Of a DNA stretch of 64,000 bases, positions 57,625 through 64,000 are shown piece by piece. A program made the position numbers and the translations under genes. A model generated the notes under the pieces. It did no database searches. It was not told the DNA's origin and saw nothing but the letters and a program-made list of their open reading frames with translations. The stretch spans positions 439,137,612-439,201,611 of the forward strand of contig NC_077227.1 in the NCBI RefSeq assembly GCF_027887165.1, given 5' to 3'. Numbering within the stretch: position 1 is the first letter of the stretch; each line of letters begins with the position of its first letter. This DNA is from Monodelphis domestica (lineage: Eukaryota; Chordata; Mammalia; Didelphimorphia; Didelphidae).

Positions 57625-59165
57625 TATAAACTATAGGTCAATGATTGCAAAATTCTAGAACATATTTGGAATGAAAGATATAATTTTTTAGAAATCAATC
57701 CACAGATCTCAGGTTAAGGCATCTTGTTGTAGTTGCTAGAGATTTGGCCTGAGAATCAGGACAACCTAGATTTGAGTCCTGCCTGTGACACATACTAGTT
57801 ATGTGACTGAGCCAGTCATGTAACCTCTTAAGACTCTAACAATTCTCTAAGAATGGAATTTGCAAAAGCGTTGTTTCTCAGCTTTGGTAGAAGAAGTTTA
57901 TTGATGAAATCACAAATCCAGACCACACAAAATATTTTCTTAAAAAAAAGGTCACTAATCAAGAAAAGGAAATGGTAATCACAAAGAGCCAGCATGGCTT
58001 CATTAAGAACAAGTCATGCTGGACTAACCTTATTTCCTTTTTTGACAGATTACTAGACTGGTACCACACAGGAATGCTGTGGATGGAGATTAACTGGATT
58101 TTAGCCAATTGTTTGACAAACTCTCCCATGCTATTCTTGTGGGAAAAGGTGGAGAGATGTAGGCTAGATAGTAGTTTCAAATAGGGTGGATTTGGAGCTG
58201 TTTGAATGGATAGCTTTAAACAATCATCATGTTCCATGTTCGCTTGGAAGGAGGTCTCTTGTGGAGAGTCTGAGGGATTTGCTCTTGACCCTGTGCTGTT
58301 GAACCTTTTTGTCAGTAACTGAAACAAAGGTACAAATGGTACCCTTATTAGTTTTACAGATGACACAAAGCTGGGTGGAATAATTGACACAATGAATTAG
58401 AGAATCTAAAGATCTTTATAGGCTAGAGCATTGGGCAGAATTGAAGGAGAAATTTAAAAGGCATTATTATAAAGTTTTAAACATGGCTTAAAAAAAATAA
58501 GCCTCACATACAATAGTATGAGACAAAGGAGGCACAATTAGAGAGAAGTTTGTCTGGAAAAGATCTACATATGGTGTTTAGTAGACTGTGTCAACATTTG
58601 TGTGTATCCCAAAAGTGATCTTGATATGATTTTAATCTAGGCCAGCATTAAGAGAACACAGAGTTATACTTTCTATTGATAAGCCTTGGTCAGACCACAT
58701 CCCTAATTTTGTGTTCAATTCTGGAAAGAACTTTGATAAGCTAGAGAGTAGACAGAGGAAGATAACTAGCATAGTAAAGGACTCAGAGTGCCTGTCCTGA
58801 GGAATGCTTGGAGAACTGGAACTGGATAGCTTGAAGAAGGGCTCTTAGTAGGGGATAGGTTAGCAATCTTCAAGGGCTTGAAAGGCAGTCATATGGGAGA
58901 GAGATTCTGCTGAACTGGGAGCAATCAGAGTTGCAAAGAGGCAAATTTAGGCTTGAAGTAAGGAAACATTTCCTAACAAATAGAGCTACTTAAAAGTAGA
59001 ATATGCTGCCTTAGGGTATAGCAGATTCAATTTCATTTGAAAGACTTTAGGCCAAGACTAGATGACCACCTATCCCATATGTTGCTGTGAGGGTTCTTTT
59101 TTAGATGTGGTTTGAACTGGACAGACTTTGATATCTCTTTAAACAATGAGATTTGGATTCTGTGA
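57625..59165 (+). pseudogene. L3/CR1 LINE with decayed reverse transcriptase
   Basis: Plus-strand translation gives QHGFIKNKSCWTNLISFFD (58,000 region) and, in another frame near 58,350, ISFTDDTKLGG. These are the CR1 template-binding block and the catalytic xADD box, here T for A. The 3' part ('gaaaggcagtcatatgggag', 'gactagatgaccacctatcc') matches CR1/L3 3' UTR, ending near 'gatttggattctgtga'. It is interrupted by a MIR-type SINE at 57718-57850. Multiple frameshifts make it inactive. Confidence 0.83.
57718..57850 (+). repeat. MIR/THER1-type SINE inside the CR1 element
   Basis: 'ggcctgagaatcaggacaac', 'gacacatactagttatgtga', 'gtcatgtaacctctta'. Confidence 0.72.
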
Positions 59166-60125
59166 CTTGTTTTTACATTTATTTGGAAGTTTTCACACTT
59201 ATTGATGAGAACTAACTTTATTAGAATGAAATAAGTGACTAAATGCCCCTAAAGTGAATTGTAGGCCTCTCTTGAATCTGACCTTGGTTATACCCTTAAC
59301 TAATACCATGTTATTTTCTCATGCATGAGCTCTCTTTAGGCTTACAGACTTTGGAGGGATATTGATGAGTTGGTTTTAATTGAATTTTTCAGTAAACAGA
59401 TTTCTACCTGAAGTAACTCTCTTAGAAGATAAATAGGAAACTATACATGGCAGAGTTCATTTTAGTTGGACATGAAAGCTTCTTTGCCCCTTTGTAAATA
59501 AATGAAATTACATTTGAGCTCATATTTCAGGTTCTCAACAGGTTCCTTTTTATATTAGTTATTACAGGGTGCATCGAGGTAAATAGTTCTCATTAACTTA
59601 GAAGCTTTCTAAATCTCATCTCTTTTTTCACTATCACTTTCTTTTGTTCAGCACAGTAAGCCTAGTTGCCGACTGAGTGATCAGACATACAATATTATTC
59701 TCTTTCTCTTCTATCCCCAGAGACCTAAACATTTAATTTAAGAAGACTGTAATCAAAGAGATCAGTCCAGGTTTTCACAAATAACTAAGGCTTTGGATTG
59801 GTATTTGCCATACAGTGGGGTGACAGGTGGGCTTTCTGTTTCCTTGGCCTATCTCACCAACAAATCTAATTGTGAATTAGGTGGGAGATTAGGTAGGAAT
59901 TCAGAATTTAAATTCCTTTGAGGTATGGCCAGTGACAGTTCATGTCCTGCTACCATTTCCACACCTTTTCACTTAATGTAGAAAAAAATAAAGTGTGATT
60001 GATAGCCCTCTTAGTAGCTAACCGGCTCATAGAATTTAAGAAAGCAAAGTGTATTTAGGAAGCCTGAAAAAGTAGTTTATTTTACATTATTTTCCTTTGT
60101 ATACTTTGTGTTTCAGCATAGCTAG
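59166..60125. other. Unassigned non-coding DNA
   Basis: About 960 bp with no recognised repeat or coding frame. Confidence 0.45.
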
Positions 60126-60129
60126 ACTA

Positions 60130-60548
60130 CTCAGTATCCTTACTTTATATCCCACTTTGTCATTTTTCCCTGCTTTTTTTACTCATGCCATCCTCTCTGT
60201 GTAGAGTGGATTTTCTTGTGCCCATTGTCTTCCGATTTCCTTTTCTTCCTTTCAATCCTTCAGGGATAAGCTCTGGTACCACCAGTATACAAAGCTTTCC
60301 CTGATTTCTCCTACTAGAGGTGATCTCTGTCTCTGAATTTTTCATAGCTCTTGATATTGACCTTTCCTTTGATTAATCACATTCTTCCTTGTTATCATAT
60401 AGTTCTCTGTTGATGTTTTATTCCTATGATTAGACTGTAAGCTTCTTGAATGCAGTGTTCTCTTATTTCATGTTAGTATCTCCAATATTCAATACCATGC
60501 CTTGCAAATAGTTGATGCTTAATACATTTTTGTGATTTTTAATTGAAT
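60130..60548 (+). repeat. L2 LINE 3' end
   Basis: 'gattagactgtaagcttctt', 'tagttgatgcttaatacatt' at the end; upstream 'tcaatccttcagggataagc' fits L2 3' UTR. Confidence 0.78.
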
Positions 60549-60634
60549 TTATTAAGAAATAAGCACTAGAAGCATTAGGCTAATTTGACTGTATCATAAA
60601 TTGAAAGAGATCTTAGAGTATATTTAGATTAGTT

Positions 60635-60800
60635 CATAGTCATAAACATTTATTAAGTATCTACTCTGTCTGTGGCAAGCACTAGAAATACAACCACCCC
60701 CCCCCCCAATAAAGAAAGAAAGAAAAAGAGTCCCTACCCTTGAGGAACTTATAATCTAATAGGGAAAGACAGTAAACAAAAGGAAATTGCAAAGGGGAAA
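60635..60800 (-). repeat. L2 LINE 3' end, antisense, with an 11-C run
   Basis: 'aaacatttattaagtatcta', 'acccttgaggaacttataat', 'ctaatagggaaagacagta'. C11 at 60697-60707 replaces the usual A-rich spot. Confidence 0.82.
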
Positions 60801-61059
60801 ATTGGGGAGATGTATTACAAAGGCTGATGGGATTTTGCAGGATAATGAGGTTTTTCACAATAATGAGCTTCCTGAGACACAGGGGAGAAGTCCCAGAGTA
60901 GTATACCCAGATAGAAAATGGGATGTTTTGAGCTGAACTCTCTTCTTAAATGGAGATTTGAGGGTTCATGTCTATACCCTTCAATGAAAGGGACAGAGAC
61001 TGATGACAAGGTGGAGTTTAATGTTAAGGCCAATGGGATTTTGCAGGATGAAAAAGTTG

Positions 61060-61215
61060 GACTAGTCATTTAAAAGATGAGGAAGATGAGGGCCAGAGAG
61101 AATAAAAGATGGATTGCCCAGAGTCACACAGGTAGTAAGTGACCCTGGGATTTGAACCTGGGTCCTCTAACTCAATATTCAGTACTTTTTCTACTTTGCC
61201 ATTTCTGGAATAAAC
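61060..61215 (-). repeat. MIR/THER1-type SINE
   Basis: 'aaaagatgaggaagatgagg', 'ggattgcccagagtcacaca', 'ggatttgaacctgggtcctc'. Confidence 0.82.
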
Positions 61216-62875
61216 ATTTCTTTTTGTGATTGAGATCTGTTGTTGCCATTAGTATTTCTGAAGTGATTCTATGAAAAATACATTTTCCTCTTGGATTTAG
61301 GCATTTGTGTTTGAGCTAGTGCTGCTCCCAAGATAAGGTTCTTGAATGTTCTGGGATTCCCAAAGCCACTTTTGGTGATGCTTTTTGAAGTGGAGTCATT
61401 GAAATGTAGTTCCAACCCTTCAGTCTGCCTTCCTTTTACTCTTCTATGTTCCTGGACACTAGCCAACCCCCTTCCAATACTAAATATATTTTACTTAGTT
61501 GCATGGTATTGATTGTGCAAGGTTGTTTCAAAAGAAAACATTATCACTGCAACTAAAATTGTTGTCAAGAACTTTTTCTCTTAGAAGTTAAGGGATGAAA
61601 TGAGACATTACATATTTACTATCATTTTGTATCCTTCCTTATATAGAATTAAACTTAATTCCTAGAAAATAATTTCTACAGACTATTTAACATAAATACA
61701 GTCCAGTAAGATTGCTACTTGTGAGGATGCAGTGTATGAGGAAGTATCTTCAGATTCCCTCTAAATCTGAGGTTTTCTGGAGTGTGTTCAGAGAATCCTT
61801 GACAATGCAGACCATTTCCTCTTCACTCCCACTCTATGCAATTTATGAGAATATCCAATACATAAAAAACTAAATTCATAAGATAGATGTTGGGAGAAGG
61901 GATGATCATAAACCTAACAAAATAGTTTTTTATGAAAAGGTATATAAAAAATTCTTTTGTGCACCAAACTTAATAGATTTTAAATAGAAATCATTTTATA
62001 TAGATTTAGTTTACATTGAAATTTTCTGGGGTGCTTCTTTTATGTTAAGTGACATATTTCTATACTGTTTCCCGTCCACTCTGGACACCTTCTAAGGTTT
62101 GTTGAGATGCCTTTTCATTCTAATGTCAGCTTCATGCGACTAATCAGATCGATATAGGTTACCCATGGATAGGGCACTTGTTTTAGTTGTCTAATCTGTC
62201 TTATGCCAACAGGGTATAGACAGAACATGAAGGCAGCAGTCACTGTTGGGCAGAGCAGCATTAAGTGGACATAACTACAACATAAACTTGCCACATGGGA
62301 ACCAAGAGGAGTGTCAGGTAGACCTCTGCTCTTAAGCCAAATGGGCAATAAATTTACCTTTAAAAGCCTTAGATCTGTACTCCAGGCTTCTTTTCTGTTT
62401 CTTCTTTCCTCAGTAGGTGCAAGCTTGCAACCATAAATTCTCCCATTTCACAGGGACACTTTCCATGAGGCAAAAGAAAATACAGCCTTTTCTTGAATGA
62501 CAGAATGCCTTTCAAACTGTTAGACTAACAGCAGGAAAGGGTAGGGATGATCAGGGCTGCTAACAGCTCTTAATTGGCCTTTGTACCCTTCTCCTTGGAC
62601 TGAAGTTGTCAAAATGGTCATGTGATCAAAGTGAAAGCCTCATAGGAAACAGCTACAGTGAAACATGTGGAGTCCCACACAGTTTGACGAATCTATTTCT
62701 TCAGTGATGTCTTTTAAGTATGACCAGTGGGCAGATCAGTATGGAATAAGAGTAGTTAAATCTTCTTTCAATATCAACCAGGTAGTTATTTTGCAGACTT
62801 CCTTATAAACCATCCAAGAAAATTAGTCTCAATACTATAGAATCAGGCAAGGCTTATATTTCCATTCAGTTCAAT
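61216..62875. other. Unassigned non-coding DNA
   Basis: No repeat or coding exon recognised across about 1.6 kb. Confidence 0.45.
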
Positions 62876-62877
62876 AG

Positions 62878-63075
62878 ACTTTTTATTTTAATTGTTACCT
62901 TCTGTCTGAGTATCAGTTGTATGACAGCAGAATGGCCAGGGGTAGGCAGTTGGTGTTAAATGACTTGCCCAGGGTCACACAAGTAGGAAATGTCTGTGGA
63001 TAGATTTGATTTGAACATGGTCTTCCTGACTCCAGGGATGGTGCTCTATCTACTATGCTACCTAGCTGCGCCAAG
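62878..63075 (-). mobile_element. tRNA-derived marsupial SINE (MAR1/SINE1 type)
   Basis: Antisense: T-rich start, 'aaatgacttgcccagggtca', 'ggtcttcctgactccaggga', 'ctacctagctgcgccaa'. Confidence 0.83.
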
Positions 63076-63564
63076 ATATTTTTTTTGTGGGAATTCACAT
63101 AGTTGATTAATGCTAAAGATGTAACTAGAACCCAATCTCCAGATTATCGTAAAGGGTTCCTTGGAAGAATTGAGTAAAACTTGTTCCCAGGATAGAGATA
63201 CCCTCTGTTTGGAGGTGGGTTGGTTGGACACTTGAAATAGTAAATCCTTAAACACGTTGTTATAGAAGTGGGTGAAATGAACTATTGAGAAAATGTTCCA
63301 TGTTGGGATTGTTAGTGTATTTATCTTATGCAATAGGAGCTTAAAGAAAGCTTGATGTGTAAAAAAAATCTCTGAAAACAATCAGTAAATGTTAAATAGT
63401 TTTTACTCTTATGTAATATGCTGTGGAGTACTAAGGAAAGAGGACTGGGGATGGGGTCAGGGAAGAGGAAACAGCATTGTTTCTCAAGAGATGGAAAATA
63501 TAAAGTATCCTTAATCTCCAAGATGGGTACAAGAAAGATTATTTAGAAAACTTGATGAAGATAT

Positions 63565-63650
63565 TTATGCATTAATTCAACAAATATTTATGGATCACTT
63601 ACATGTGTGAGGCCCAATGCAAGATCCCATGGGAGAATACTATCCTTGCT
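63565..63650 (-). repeat. L2 LINE 3' end, antisense
   Basis: 'attcaacaaatatttatgga', then 'gcccaatgcaagatccc'. Short and diverged. Confidence 0.6.
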
Positions 63651-64000
63651 TCTCCTACCTTTCACCATTCCCCTCTGATAAATCCTTATCCCTTGGTAAC
63701 CCCTTTCCCAGTCTATCCTTGTTCATTTGTTGAATTCTTCACCATCCTCTAAAATTCTTCTGCCATAGGGCTGTTAAACAGCAATGGCAAAAATCACAAA
63801 ATTAGGCTGACCTCACCCATTACAGATTTGTTACTATCTCAACCAGATTTGCTGCTTGCTTTATAGTTCTAAATTCCACCCTTATTGAGTCCCTCACTCA
63901 ATTCCCTGATAGAATCTGTTCTAAATTTCTTTTCATTCCTTTTCCTCACCTTAGCATTGAATTCACACCATACAACCTGGCCTTGTTCTCACTGTGCTGA

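Noticed and set aside
57959..58390. 143-codon minus-strand open frame
   Set aside because: It is the complement of the decayed CR1 reverse transcriptase on the plus strand.
1..64000. Bacterial or phage operon structure
   Set aside because: No dense ORFs or ribosome-binding pattern, and ubiquitous mammalian interspersed repeats rule it out.

Overview
The window looks like marsupial (metatherian) nuclear DNA. The strongest evidence is its repeat content. It carries tRNA-derived SINEs with A and B boxes of the marsupial MAR1/SINE1 type, a tRNA SINE with a BovB/RTE-like tail, dense MIR/THER1-type SINEs, L2, L3/CR1 and RTE LINE remnants, hAT-like short elements and several LTRs. The species cannot be fixed from the sequence. 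I found no exon I can support: the open reading frames are short and are repeat shadows, microsatellite shadows or chance frames. The window is therefore either intergenic or intronic.

Layout. 1-18,000: mostly old repeats (MIR, L2, CR1) plus one young SINE with a clear target-site duplication (1668-1871), a 12-unit array made from a SINE tail (2393-2830) and a tandem duplication near 11.6 kb. 18,600-19,700, 24.0-24.7 kb and 27.2-28.0 kb: repeat-poor, non-coding blocks that look like conserved regulatory DNA; the last has octamer and SOX-type motifs and a 60-bp segment repeated 953 bp downstream. 20,968-21,283: a long TTC/GAA tract. 28.7-29.3 kb: an RTE-tailed non-autonomous element. 35,121-37,612: a minus-strand LTR with AT-rich internal DNA, closed by an inverted copy of the LTR end. 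38,568-39,527: a 960-bp element with 83-bp terminal inverted repeats. 40.4-42.9 kb: two antisense L2 copies. 43.2-50.1 kb: a nest of insertions in an old L1-like element, including a 561-bp RTE-tailed element with a 14-bp target-site duplication and LTRs of distinct families, one of which has three p53-type half-sites. 51.3-52.9 kb: an RTE LINE remnant and two SINEs. 53.1-53.76 kb: the only CpG island, probably a promoter. 54-64 kb: more L2, MIR and SINEs, and a CR1/L3 remnant with recognisable reverse transcriptase blocks.

The most notable observations are the p53-type triple half-site inside an LTR, the two large inverted-repeat structures at 35-39.5 kb, and the shared heads and tails linking the 28.8-kb element, the 44-kb element and the RTE LINE at 51.3 kb. 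All repeat family names come from recalled consensus sequences, not from a database search.
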